Shown here: positions 18,011 to 27,276 of the stretch, piece after piece
How positions within the stretch are numbered: the stretch's first letter is position 1
Layout of the letters: every line of letters starts with the position of its first letter
Source of the DNA: Bacteroidia bacterium
GTDB taxonomy: Bacteria; Bacteroidota; Bacteroidia; NS11-12g; UBA955
DNA length: 64,000 nucleotides
Assembly: GCA_030158725.1 (NCBI GenBank)
Contig: JAOASJ010000046.1
Coordinates: 1-64,000 of the forward strand
Direction: 5' to 3'
Program-made: the position numbers and the translations under genes
The notes under the pieces: model-generated
What the model saw: the letters and a program-made list of their open reading frames with translations, nothing else
What the model was told of the DNA's origin: nothing
Databases searched by the model: none

Positions 18011-19894
18011 TTGATAAAAAAATTAAGCTCCATATTATTAGGTTTAATTTTTATTGTCTCGTTCAGCCTTTGCCGTCAAACAAAGAAAGTTGAACAAGTT
18101 TCACCATACCTAAACCACAACGACTCGGTTAAATACGTAGGAATAGAGACCTGTAAATCTTGTCATTTAGATAAATTTGAAACATTTATCCAAACCGGTA
18201 TGGGCATGAGTTTTGACTCTGCTTCAGTCCACAAATCCTCAGCTAATTTCACAAATCCAAAACCAGTTTACGATTCGTTTTTAAACCTCTATTACCTTCC
18301 ATTTCTAAAAAACAATGTGTTTTATTTGAAGGAATACAGAATGGAAAATAAGGATACCGTTTATTCTCGAACAGAGAAAATTAATTATATTGTAGGTTCT
18401 GGACACCATACCAATTCACATATGGTCGCTGAAAATGGATATATATTCCAAGCACCAATTACTTTCTATACGCAAAAAGGAAAGTGGGATCTGCCTCCTG
18501 GTTTTGAAAATGGAAACAATTCACGTTTTAACCGTAAAATAGGTTTGGAATGCATGAGTTGCCACAACGCAATGCCTCAACTAATTGAAGCTTCGGAAAA
18601 CCAATACAATGAATTACCCCACGGTATCAATTGTGAACGTTGCCATGGACCTGGTCAATTGCACGTTCAAGAAATGAAAAAAGGCAATACAGTTGACATC
18701 AACAAAAAGGTTGATTATACCATTGTAAACCCCGGAAAATTGTCTTGGCAAAGGCAAATTGATGTTTGTCAACGCTGCCATTTACAAGGCAATGCTGTCT
18801 TAAAACCAAATAAGTCTTTTACCAGCTTTAGACCCGGAATGGTTTTAAGCGAGACATTTGACCAGTTTTCACCTGAGTATGAAGATGGCGAAGATTTCGT
18901 TATGGCAGCTCATGCCGAACGTTTTCAAAAAAGCAAATGCTTTATCTCTAGCAATAAAAACAATTTGAATGCAGAAAATACCAAACTTGCTTTTACGTGC
19001 ATTTCTTGTCATAATCCACACGTCTCAGTTAGGAAAACCAATACAATTCAGTTTAATAAAACTTGTATTTCTTGTCATCAAGAGAAAAAATGTACCGAGT
19101 CATTAGCAAAAAGAAACAAGCAAAATGACAATTGTGTCGCCTGCCATATGCCTATTTCAGGAACCGCAGATATTCCCCATGTTTCGGTGCACGACCATTA
19201 TATTCGTAAGCCAAGCAATTTGCCTGTTAAAAAACCAAGTAAACTAAAAGGTCTAAGATGCATTACTTCAAGTTCGCCTGATGTTAACACAGTCACTGAA
19301 GCCTATGTTTCTTATTTTGAAAAGTTTGAATCGAATCCCTTTTACCTAAATAAAGCCAAGGAAAGCAGTAAGAAATTAGATGCAAGTAATCAATTTCATG
19401 TTCAAACACTTATTCATCTTCATTACTTGTCAGAGGACTACAAGTCTATCGTAAATCTTTCAAATAATTATTCTGGAGTACTCGATGCTTGGTCTAATTA
19501 TCGAATAGCCAAAGCTTTTGAAAAGTTAAATAATCTTCTTAAAGCAGAATCATTTTTAGCCAAAGCAGTAGAACAAAACAGCAAATCGCTAGACTTTATT
19601 TTACAATATGCTGTTCTTGAAATTAAGCTGAATAAATGGAAACAAGCTGAATCACTCTTGTTAAATTATAACAAATTGTATAGTAAAAGCGCTGATGCAT
19701 GGGCTTATATCGGTCTTGTTAAATTAAAAGAAAACAAACTTTCTGAAGCTAAGAATAATTTCTTACAGGCTTTGAAATTAGACCCAGATCAGGTCATTGC
19801 TTTGCAAAATATTTATCAAATATATCTGCTTTCAAATCCACTAGAGGCTGACAAAATTGCTAAGAGAATTGCAGCGTTGAAAAGGAAAAAATAG
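18011..19894 (+). CDS. seven-heme c-type cytochrome with C-terminal TPR repeats
   Basis: A 627-residue exported protein with seven CXXCH heme-attachment motifs (CKSCH, CMSCH, CERCH, CQRCH, CISCH twice, CVACH) between residues 48 and 380. It is therefore a periplasmic electron-transfer or redox protein needing the cytochrome c maturation system. Residues about 470-620 look like TPR repeats (AWAYIGLVKLKENKLSEAKNN). The N-terminus has a signal segment ending SFSLCRQ; the Cys might be lipidated but the lipobox is poor. The start is TTG at 18011, since no ATG precedes the signal. Closest by layout are multiheme cytochromes of the c554 type joined to TPRs; the substrate is unknown. Confidence 0.85.
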   Translation: MIKKLSSILLGLIFIVSFSLCRQTKKVEQVSPYLNHNDSVKYVGIETCKSCHLDKFETFIQTGMGMSFDSASVHKSSANFTNPKPVYDSFLNLYYLPFLKNNVFYLKEYRMENKDTVYSRTEKINYIVGSGHHTNSHMVAENGYIFQAPITFYTQKGKWDLPPGFENGNNSRFNRKIGLECMSCHNAMPQLIEASENQYNELPHGINCERCHGPGQLHVQEMKKGNTVDINKKVDYTIVNPGKLSWQRQIDVCQRCHLQGNAVLKPNKSFTSFRPGMVLSETFDQFSPEYEDGEDFVMAAHAERFQKSKCFISSNKNNLNAENTKLAFTCISCHNPHVSVRKTNTIQFNKTCISCHQEKKCTESLAKRNKQNDNCVACHMPISGTADIPHVSVHDHYIRKPSNLPVKKPSKLKGLRCITSSSPDVNTVTEAYVSYFEKFESNPFYLNKAKESSKKLDASNQFHVQTLIHLHYLSEDYKSIVNLSNNYSGVLDAWSNYRIAKAFEKLNNLLKAESFLAKAVEQNSKSLDFILQYAVLEIKLNKWKQAESLLLNYNKLYSKSADAWAYIGLVKLKENKLSEAKNNFLQALKLDPDQVIALQNIYQIYLLSNPLEADKIAKRIAALKRKK

Positions 19895-19926
19895 TCCAAT
19901 CAATAAGCAAGCAATTTTATTCTCCT

Positions 19927-20880
19927 ATGCGTATTTCAAAAACCAAATATTTTTTAGCCTCAAGAATTGTAGTAACGATTGGTTTTTTGCTGCTTCATAA
20001 TATGCTTTTTTCTCATGTAGTTCATAAAATTCATAGGCAGGCTAAACCAAGATATACATTCTCAGAGCCTATAGAAGTGTTTGACTCTTCTTTTTATCAA
20101 GCTGAACGCTTTAGTGTCTACCAATATCTCTATTCTTTTTTTGAGAAAAATCCCAAGAATTTCAAAAGTCTTAAGCCAGGAAATATGATATTACATTTTA
20201 GTAATAATGGTTACGGAATGTATACCTTTGATTCAGTGCTTAATCCTACCTCAGCTCAAAATATTAAAGTTTTGAAGTTTTTTAGAAAGAACTTTTCATC
20301 ACCTATAGTTACTGATAGCAATACTTTGACCTTAGAAATATTTATACGGAAATCAAATAAGGTTTCAAATTCTTTAGACACTTTTGATCTGTTTTCAAGT
20401 AAGAATAAATTTATAAATAAAACCAAACTGGATGTTTTTGAAAAAGGGATTTACCTAAACAAATCTCAAGTATTAAGGTCGATCATAGAACCTCATCAAA
20501 CTAAACCCAAAACATACAACAGTTTTGGTGAAGAACTAGTTTATGAAAGCGTTTCTCGACGCGCTGAGTTTAGAGGCGGTAATTATGCTTTTTTAGATTT
20601 TTTAAATGATAATATTGTAATTCCTCAACAATTGATTGAAGAGGAGTTTACTTGCCGTTTAAAGGTCTTCTTTGATGTATATATTGATGGCAAAATTCAA
20701 AATATTACAGTTGAAAGAAAAAGACCATCAGATACGTATACAGAAAAGTTGTACAAAATAATGGAAGATGAACTTATACGTATCTTCAAAAGACAGCCAA
20801 CTTGGCGTCCCAAAATGCATAATGGAAGGTATTTAAAATCCAGATATAGTGTAGATTTCGATTTAAGATACGATTGGTAA
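19927..20880 (+). CDS. exported protein with TonB-C-terminal-like domain
   Basis: A 317-residue protein with an N-terminal hydrophobic signal (RIVVTIGFLLLHNMLFSH) and a C-terminal segment (residues about 220-315) of the TonB-C type: FLNDNIVIPQQLIEE, LKVFFDVYIDGKIQNITVER, RQPTWRPKMHNGRYLKSRYSV. It lacks the Pro-rich spacer of true TonB, so energy transduction is doubtful. Many Bacteroidota carry such TonB-C-like exported proteins without known role. It is 32 bases downstream of the cytochrome gene with no promoter box seen, so probably cotranscribed. Confidence 0.65.
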   Translation: MRISKTKYFLASRIVVTIGFLLLHNMLFSHVVHKIHRQAKPRYTFSEPIEVFDSSFYQAERFSVYQYLYSFFEKNPKNFKSLKPGNMILHFSNNGYGMYTFDSVLNPTSAQNIKVLKFFRKNFSSPIVTDSNTLTLEIFIRKSNKVSNSLDTFDLFSSKNKFINKTKLDVFEKGIYLNKSQVLRSIIEPHQTKPKTYNSFGEELVYESVSRRAEFRGGNYAFLDFLNDNIVIPQQLIEEEFTCRLKVFFDVYIDGKIQNITVERKRPSDTYTEKLYKIMEDELIRIFKRQPTWRPKMHNGRYLKSRYSVDFDLRYDW

Positions 20881-20912
20881 TACAAATCAATTTAGCATTC
20901 GTTAAATTAGTG

Positions 20913-20920
20913 TAATTTTG
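20913..20920 (+). promoter_or_regulatory. -7 box TAATTTTG for nnr
   Basis: Exact TAnnTTTG match 11 bases before the ATG at 20932. No -33 TTG. Confidence 0.5.
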
Positions 20921-20931
20921 ATGTTTAATTC

Positions 20932-22461
20932 ATGAAAGCATTAAAATTATTTTCAAACGATCAAGTCCGCCTTTGGGACCAATACACTATTCAAGCCAAT
21001 GCCGAATCATCTATAGATTTAATGGAAAGGGCTGCCATTGCTTGTACTGAATTTATCATAAATACCTATCCCAATAAAAATGAAATTTTAGTTTTCTGTG
21101 GATGTGGCAACAATGGGGGAGATGGTCTAGCAATTTCTAGACTTTTAGCTGAACAAGGTAAAAGGATTACCACGTATACGGTCATGCACGCAGACAAACA
21201 AAGTGATGACTTTATTGAAAATGAAAAAAGACTTAAATCAAGAAATGCAGTAAAAGTATTTGAGATTTTTGAGCAAAAAGATTTGCCTCTACTTAATGGC
21301 AATGAGTTAATTGTTGATGCAATTTTTGGCACCGGTTTGAACAAACAAATAATTGGAATTGCAGCAGATACTATAAATTTTATAAATGAATCGAAACAAA
21401 CAGTGGTCTCTATAGACATTCCTTCTGGTCTATTCGCAGATAAAAGTTCCAAAGAAAACCCCTACATCGTAAAAGCGCATAATACCATTTGTTTTCAAGT
21501 GCCTAAATTGGCTTTTCTATTCCCGGAAAATGGTCAGTTTGTTGGAAAATGGTCTATCGTAGATATTGGTTTATCCAATGCCTATTATGAAGAAACGGAA
21601 ACTAAGAACTATATCCTAGACCATGTTTTTATTCAATCATTAATAAAGAAAAGAGAGAAGTTTGCCCATAAAGGCAATTTTGGTCATGCCTTAATTGTCG
21701 CAGGTTCTAAAGGTAAAATGGGCGCAGCTGTTTTATCAGGTTCCGCAGCTTTAAGAAGTGGTCTCGGTCTACTAAGTGTTCAAACACCAGCTGTTGGACA
21801 GGTAATAATTCAATCTATGATTCCTGAGGCTATGCATATTAGCGATGATAACGAAACAATAATTAGCAATTTTGCGAATATTGATCGTTTTGATGCCATT
21901 GGAATGGGACCAGGTATAGGCACGGAAGCTACAACCGTAAAAGCATTGGAAAGTTTATTAAACCTAAATTCTAAACCCTTGGTGCTCGATGCCGATGCTT
22001 TGAATTGCATCTCAATTAATAAATCCCTGTTAACCCTATTGCCTGAAAACACCATTTTAACTCCCCATATTAAAGAGTTTGAACGCCTAGTTGGGAAAAC
22101 CAACAATGATTTTGAAAGACAACAATTGCAAATAGATTTCTCAGTTAAGCACAAAGTTATAATTGTTTTAAAGGGTGCCAATACCTGTATTACTAGCCCT
22201 GATGGATGTTCTTACTTTAACAACAACGGAAATCCAGGCATGGCAAAAGGTGGAAGTGGCGATGTGTTAACGGGTCTAGTTACTGGACTCTTGGCTCAAG
22301 GTTATGAAGCAATACAAGCTGCGTTAATGGCGGTATTCATTCACGGTCGATCAGGCGACTACGCAGCAAATAAATTTAGTCAATCCGCAATGACAGCAAG
22401 CGATTTGATTAATTGTTTTTCAGATGTATTTAAGGAATTCGAAAACGAAACTACCAAGTAA
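20932..22461 (+). CDS. nnr: bifunctional NAD(P)H-hydrate epimerase / dehydratase
   Basis: Repairs hydrated NADH and NADPH in the cytosol. The 509-residue protein joins an N-terminal YjeF epimerase domain (residues about 1-220, FCGCGNNGGDGLAISRLL, VDAIFGTGLN, VSIDIPSGL) to a C-terminal ribokinase-like dehydratase domain (about 235-500, HKGNFGHALIVAGSKGKMG, GMGPGIGT, LDADALN, LTPHIKEFERL, GMAKGGSGDVLTG). Both active-site regions look complete. The end overlaps the convergent lipoprotein gene by 11 bases. Confidence 0.95.
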   Translation: MKALKLFSNDQVRLWDQYTIQANAESSIDLMERAAIACTEFIINTYPNKNEILVFCGCGNNGGDGLAISRLLAEQGKRITTYTVMHADKQSDDFIENEKRLKSRNAVKVFEIFEQKDLPLLNGNELIVDAIFGTGLNKQIIGIAADTINFINESKQTVVSIDIPSGLFADKSSKENPYIVKAHNTICFQVPKLAFLFPENGQFVGKWSIVDIGLSNAYYEETETKNYILDHVFIQSLIKKREKFAHKGNFGHALIVAGSKGKMGAAVLSGSAALRSGLGLLSVQTPAVGQVIIQSMIPEAMHISDDNETIISNFANIDRFDAIGMGPGIGTEATTVKALESLLNLNSKPLVLDADALNCISINKSLLTLLPENTILTPHIKEFERLVGKTNNDFERQQLQIDFSVKHKVIIVLKGANTCITSPDGCSYFNNNGNPGMAKGGSGDVLTGLVTGLLAQGYEAIQAALMAVFIHGRSGDYAANKFSQSAMTASDLINCFSDVFKEFENETTK

Positions 22462-23080
22462 TGGTGTGGGTGTTCAAGGCATTGGGAATGATGTTCTCCA
22501 ACGTGTCACCATAAACCGCATCAATAGAGTCTTTGTTGATACCATAGGTGGTTAATTGAACTGTATGGTTGTCAATTTTTCTAAATTGATAGTTGTTGTT
22601 GTTTTTCTCTGTACACTGATAAGTTAATCCATTGTACTTTTCAACCCATTTGTCAACCCAAGAATATAAACGAATTTCATCCCAACAGCTTTCTTCTGAT
22701 TGAATAAAAAGCATCATCTCATGAAAGCCATCACCATTCAAATCATTCATGTCTTTTAATTGCAATTCGGAAATATTTTCCAAACCAATAAAGTCATTGT
22801 AACATGAGAATTTAATTTTGTATTTGCTGTTTAGCTGATTGTATTCAATCGTTGCAGTATCAGCAATCCCATCTGTGTTGATATCGTTTAAGTACACAGT
22901 TCTTGAAATAATTGAATCAGATTTGCTGCTAGAATTGTGTTTTCTTTGTTTGAAATAATCGTCAGAACTCATCAAATCTGATAAATCCAAATCAATGGAA
23001 TCACCAGCATTTGCTAATGGACTCGTCTTGGAGCAAGAAAAAACCATTAGTAAAAATAAACTTTGAATAACTCTTTTCAT
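22451..23080 (-). CDS. uncharacterised lipoprotein with EF-hand-like Asp motifs
   Basis: A 209-residue lipoprotein (MKRVIQSLFLLMVFSCSK). No named family recognised. It contains two Asp-rich loops, NDINTDGIADTATI and KDMNDLNGDGFHEMMLF, resembling calcium-binding DxNxDGxxD or FG-GAP type repeats. I start at the ATG at 23080: an upstream ATG at 23089 is only two bases from the -7 box and would precede transcription start. Convergent with nnr, with overlapping 3' ends. Confidence 0.75.
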   Translation of the reverse strand: MKRVIQSLFLLMVFSCSKTSPLANAGDSIDLDLSDLMSSDDYFKQRKHNSSSKSDSIISRTVYLNDINTDGIADTATIEYNQLNSKYKIKFSCYNDFIGLENISELQLKDMNDLNGDGFHEMMLFIQSEESCWDEIRLYSWVDKWVEKYNGLTYQCTEKNNNNYQFRKIDNHTVQLTTYGINKDSIDAVYGDTLENIIPNALNTHTITW

Positions 23081-23091
23081 TATGTTCATCG

Positions 23092-23121
23092 CAAAATTAA
23101 AATCAATTATCGGTTTTGCAA
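23092..23121 (-). promoter_or_regulatory. promoter TTG-N19-TAATTTTG for the lipoprotein gene
   Basis: Minus-strand TTG (23121-23119), 19 bases, TAATTTTG (23099-23092): a full -33/-7 pair, 11 bases before the chosen ATG. Confidence 0.7.
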
Positions 23122-23246
23122 TGAATAATTTTAAGTTTTTTGAACATTTTTTTTAAGTGTATAATATAATCTACCATTACATAATCCAAGCATTTTCATG
23201 TTTATACGAACTAATTATTACATGCTATTATTTAAAGATAATTGAA

Positions 23247-23254
23247 TAATTTCG
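23247..23254 (+). promoter_or_regulatory. possible -7 box TAATTTCG immediately before prfC
   Basis: One mismatch to TAnnTTTG, ending four bases before the GTG start of prfC. If used, the transcript would begin at or next to the start codon. Confidence 0.35.
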
Positions 23255-23258
23255 CGCT

Positions 23259-24839
23259 GTGAATTTAACGGACGAGATACATAAACGAAAAACCTTTGCA
23301 ATTATAAGTCACCCCGATGCGGGTAAAACAACTTTGACTGAAAAATTCTTGCTATTTGGTGGAGCTATTCAAACAGCAGGAGCAGTAAAGTCGAATAAGA
23401 TTAAAAAGGCCGCTACAAGTGACTTTATGGAAATTGAAAAGCAAAGGGGTATCTCTGTTGCTACCTCCGTAATGACTTTTGAATACGATGGAAAGTTGGT
23501 GAATATTCTTGATACCCCTGGTCACAAAGATTTCGCTGAAGATACTTACAGAACTCTAACCGCTGTTGATAGTGTTATTCTTGTTATCGACTGTGTGAAA
23601 GGGGTAGAGGAACAAACTGAAAAACTAATGGAAGTGTGCAGAATGCGCAATACTCCTGTTATTGTATTTATCAATAAAGTTGACCGCGATGGACGCGATC
23701 CATTTGACTTACTAGATGAATTAGAACAAAAATTAAACATTAAAGTTCGTCCTATGAGTTGGCCAATTAACAGTGGACGTGATTTCAAAGGGGTTTATAA
23801 ACTCTACGATAAAAGCATCAATTTCTTTGAAGCCAATAAAACTAAAATCAGTAAGGATGTTATCCGCATTGACGATTTAAACAGTCCGGTATTAGACGAG
23901 CTAATCGATAAAGATGCCGTAAGATTGCGTCAAGATGTCGAGTTAATAGATGGTGTTTATGGCGATTTTGATGTGAATGACTACTTAACAGGCGAAGTTG
24001 CTCCAGTTTTCTTTGGTAGTGCCCTGAATAATTTTGGTATTAAAGAATTGCTTGAAAAGTTTTTAGAAATTGCGCCTTTTCCTCAAGCCAGACAAAGTGA
24101 TGAAAGAAAAGTAATGCCTGAAGAAGGTAAGTTCACTGGTTTCGTATTTAAAATTCACGCAAATCTTGACCCTAGACACCGCGACCGTATTGCTTTTTTA
24201 AGGGTTTGCTCTGGAAGGTTCGAACGCAATAAATTCTTTCACCATGTTCGATTGAATAAGAATATGAAATTTGCCAGCCCATTTACTTTTATGGCTGATA
24301 GCAAAGCATTATTAGAAGATGCCTTTGCAGGTGATGTGGTTGGTTTATACGATACAGGGAATTTTAAAATAGGAGATACCCTTACCGAAGGAGAAGATAT
24401 TATGTATAAAGGTATTCCTTCATTCTCTCCAGAGATTTTTAAGGAATTAATTAATCTAGATCCTATGAAATCTAAGCAACTTGAGAAAGGAATTGAACAA
24501 TTAACCGATGAAGGTGTTGCCCAATTGTTTAGACAAGACCAAGGCAATAGAAAGTTTATTGGTACTGTGGGTGAACTTCAATTTGAAGTAATTCAATACC
24601 GTCTTGAACATGAATACAATGCCAAATGTAGATTTGATGCTAGAGCCTTCTTTAAAGCCTGTTGGATGACCGGAGATAAAAATGCCATTGATGAGTTTTG
24701 CCGCTTTAGACAAAAAAATATTGTTAAAGACAAAGATGAAAATTTGGTGTTCCTAGCTGAAACAGCTTGGATATTAAATACCGCTATTCAACAAAATCCT
24801 AAAATAGTTTTCCATACCACTTCAGAATTCAAAATTTAA
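23259..24839 (+). CDS. prfC: peptide chain release factor 3 (RF3 GTPase)
   Basis: GTPase that recycles class I release factors from the ribosome after termination. The 526-residue protein shows G1 [12 protein letters not shown], the RGISV switch-I region, G3 [13 protein letters not shown]4 [10 protein letters not shown], and the RF3-specific C-terminal region with [17 protein letters not shown]. The start is GTG at 23259: the sequence [24 protein letters not shown] places the P-loop at the usual distance, and no ATG lies upstream in frame after the box. Confidence 0.96.
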   Translation: MNLTDEIHKRKTFAIISHPDAGKTTLTEKFLLFGGAIQTAGAVKSNKIKKAATSDFMEIEKQRGISVATSVMTFEYDGKLVNILDTPGHKDFAEDTYRTLTAVDSVILVIDCVKGVEEQTEKLMEVCRMRNTPVIVFINKVDRDGRDPFDLLDELEQKLNIKVRPMSWPINSGRDFKGVYKLYDKSINFFEANKTKISKDVIRIDDLNSPVLDELIDKDAVRLRQDVELIDGVYGDFDVNDYLTGEVAPVFFGSALNNFGIKELLEKFLEIAPFPQARQSDERKVMPEEGKFTGFVFKIHANLDPRHRDRIAFLRVCSGRFERNKFFHHVRLNKNMKFASPFTFMADSKALLEDAFAGDVVGLYDTGNFKIGDTLTEGEDIMYKGIPSFSPEIFKELINLDPMKSKQLEKGIEQLTDEGVAQLFRQDQGNRKFIGTVGELQFEVIQYRLEHEYNAKCRFDARAFFKACWMTGDKNAIDEFCRFRQKNIVKDKDENLVFLAETAWILNTAIQQNPKIVFHTTSEFKI

Positions 24840-24842
24840 ACA

Positions 24843-24872
24843 TTGTCAAAATAAAAAATAGTCGTATGTTTG
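24843..24872 (+). promoter_or_regulatory. promoter TTG-N19-TATGTTTG
   Basis: TTG at 24843-24845, 19 bases, TATGTTTG at 24865-24872. The box contains an in-frame ATG (24866) that is not a plausible start; the next ATG, at 24881, is eight bases after the box. Confidence 0.7.
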
Positions 24873-24880
24873 AACTAAAT

Positions 24881-25798
24881 ATGGATTGTTTGAGACAAAG
24901 TATATTAGGCGCTTGCTTGTTTGCATATTCAGCAATTTATGCCCAAGATCAAACCACTGTCGATTTTACGCCTAATTTTAAAAAAGGTGAACGTTTAGTT
25001 TATCAATTGGTTGAAACAAAATTCAAGCAAAATCTTAATGGTCATTACATTTATATCATGTACGATACCAGTTATATGGTATTTAATGTTCTTGAAAAAA
25101 ATGATTCTCAAACATTAATTGATTTCAATTTTGCTGATGCAATCGTAAATGGTAAACCCTATACCGAGCCAACACCTTATCCAAATAACCTTAAAACCGA
25201 TACCTATAAATTGGTGATGAGTTCTAAAGGTGAATTTATTGAACTCAGCAATTGGGAATATTTTGCTTCAGCTTTGATTCAAAATATTAAGATCTCTTAC
25301 AAAATCAATAGTCTAGATTCAAACGCACTCAAATACTATTACTTGTATTACCACAATCAAGAAAATGTTGAAAATGCAGTGCTACCAAGAGTCTTAGAGC
25401 TTTTTGATATACTTGGAGAAACCTATAATCTAGAAACCAATTACAGTCTCGCCAGAGAAATGGTCAATCCTTTCGGTGGAAACAATCTTCAGAAATCTTG
25501 TTTGTTTAAACCCCGCAAAGATGCCCAATACCCAAACTCAATCTTTTTCGCTGGGAAATTAAAAAGTAATTCTGATGATAATGATTGCTTGCAAGAGGAT
25601 TATTATGCTTTCCAAAATCAAAAGAAACCAGACGCAGATTCTGAAGAAACGCCTCCATATATCTACATGGAAGATACCTATACTTACCAATGGGGACAAA
25701 TAAACAAGTTGTTTTTATCGCTAACAACAACCCACACTGTTTACTTTGGATCCGACAAACAAGGTTTAGATAGAGTTTATACTTTCTACGGATTTTAA
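24881..25798 (+). CDS. uncharacterised exported protein
   Basis: A 305-residue protein with a probable signal peptide (LRQSILGACLFAYSAIYAQ) and a beta-rich body with no family I can name. Features seen: KKGERLVYQLVETKFKQ near the N-terminus and the closing TTTHTVYFGSDKQGLDRV. The ATG at 24866 is part of the promoter box and is rejected. Its stop overlaps the ATG of the next gene (TAATG), so the two are translationally coupled. Confidence 0.7.
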   Translation: MDCLRQSILGACLFAYSAIYAQDQTTVDFTPNFKKGERLVYQLVETKFKQNLNGHYIYIMYDTSYMVFNVLEKNDSQTLIDFNFADAIVNGKPYTEPTPYPNNLKTDTYKLVMSSKGEFIELSNWEYFASALIQNIKISYKINSLDSNALKYYYLYYHNQENVENAVLPRVLELFDILGETYNLETNYSLAREMVNPFGGNNLQKSCLFKPRKDAQYPNSIFFAGKLKSNSDDNDCLQEDYYAFQNQKKPDADSEETPPYIYMEDTYTYQWGQINKLFLSLTTTHTVYFGSDKQGLDRVYTFYGF

Positions 25799-27246
25799 TG
25801 CTTAATCGCGATTATACATTTACATATTCAGCTTTTGTTACGACGCTGATATTATTGTTTTTTGTTTTTCTTCAAAGCCAAGGTGTAGAAGGTGGACTTG
25901 ATTCTTGGAACCATTTTTTAATTTCTAAATGTGCCTTTCTTCATCCTGATTTATTACTCGACCAATGGAATAAACCGGTCTTCACCCTAATAACAGTATT
26001 AATTTGTCAATTTGGATTTAATGCACTCATAGTTTTCAATATCTTTTGTGTTGCAATAAGTGGTCTCTTATTAGCTCTAGGATTGAAAGCCCTCGGATAT
26101 AAGAACACCTGGACCCTAATTCCTTTGACCGTATTTACGCCTATATTATTCCAAAATACGATCTCTGGATTAACTGAACCATTAAATGTTTTATTTCTCT
26201 CCCTAGTATTTTACTTTTGGTGTAAGAATCAATTAAAAAGTGCTGTAATTATAGCTTCATTTTTACCTTTTGTAAGGACCGAAGGCTTCGTGATTTGCGC
26301 AGCCATTTTTTTAATGCTTGTCATTAATAAAGAATACAAATTAATCCTTTGGCTGATTTCAGGTTCTGTTGTTATGAACCTTGTTGGATTTATCATTACT
26401 GGAAAACCATTTTGGATTATTACTGAAAATCCATATTGGAAACATGAAACTGAAGGTACTTTCGAAGCAGGTAGTGGTAGCTTTTTTCATTATGTAATTC
26501 AAGGTCGTGCAATTTTTGGTTTGCCTTTAGAAATCGCATTTGTGTTATCTAATCTACTTATCGCGTACTCTATTTTGTATAAGAGAAAAATAGAAAATGT
26601 GGTTTTATTGTCCCTTTTTGTTTTCTGGTCATACTTCCTAGCACACACCACAATATACTATTTGGGTATATTAGGATCACATGGTTTAACCCGCGTTATG
26701 GCTGTTATAGCTCCGCCATTGGCTGTTTTATCGTATTTTGTAATGAATGAGTTTTTTAGTCTTTTTAAGTTAAATACTAAAATTCAATTCATCTCAATTT
26801 CCACTTTTGCGCTTATCGTGGTATGGACTGCTTATCATGAATCTGATTACGCCAAACCTCACCGTTATAGCGAAGCAACTGTAAAACCGGATAAGACACA
26901 AAAAAACTTCATAAAAGCAGGAGAGTGGTTGATAGAAAATAAATTAATGAATAGACCTATTATTCATCAATCACCATATTTCGATGTGAGATTTAATAAG
27001 GATCCATACAACATTGAGTCTTCTTATAGGGTTTGGTCAATTGATCAAAAAAGCGATTGGGCAGCCAAAGGCGTTATTGTAATTTGGGATGGGTTCTCTG
27101 CAGTTAGAGAAGGCAATATGAAGCTCGATTGGTTAAGCAATAATTCAGACTACAAACTTTTACATACCATAGATGGTTTTGAAAAACCGGACTATGACTC
27201 AACAATGTATAAGATTTGTATTTTTGAAAAGATTAACAATCCATAA
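25798..27246 (+). CDS. multi-pass membrane protein, GT-C glycosyltransferase-like
   Basis: A 482-residue integral membrane protein with about ten hydrophobic segments and a shorter soluble C-terminal part. The layout (early GGLDSWNHFLISK loop with an Asp, then many membrane segments, TRVMAVIAPPLAVLSYF) resembles lipid-linked-sugar-using GT-C glycosyltransferases and mannosyltransferases of Bacteroidota. No decisive catalytic motif can be assigned by eye, so the activity is inferred. It overlaps the upstream exported-protein gene by one base. Confidence 0.6.
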   Translation: MLNRDYTFTYSAFVTTLILLFFVFLQSQGVEGGLDSWNHFLISKCAFLHPDLLLDQWNKPVFTLITVLICQFGFNALIVFNIFCVAISGLLLALGLKALGYKNTWTLIPLTVFTPILFQNTISGLTEPLNVLFLSLVFYFWCKNQLKSAVIIASFLPFVRTEGFVICAAIFLMLVINKEYKLILWLISGSVVMNLVGFIITGKPFWIITENPYWKHETEGTFEAGSGSFFHYVIQGRAIFGLPLEIAFVLSNLLIAYSILYKRKIENVVLLSLFVFWSYFLAHTTIYYLGILGSHGLTRVMAVIAPPLAVLSYFVMNEFFSLFKLNTKIQFISISTFALIVVWTAYHESDYAKPHRYSEATVKPDKTQKNFIKAGEWLIENKLMNRPIIHQSPYFDVRFNKDPYNIESSYRVWSIDQKSDWAAKGVIVIWDGFSAVREGNMKLDWLSNNSDYKLLHTIDGFEKPDYDSTMYKICIFEKINNP

Positions 27247-27276
27247 TCTTCACACGTTTTATTTCGTTGATTTATT

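Noticed and set aside
21066-21452. Minus-strand ORF of 128 codons inside nnr
   Set aside because: Antisense shadow of the YjeF domain, without recognisable motif.
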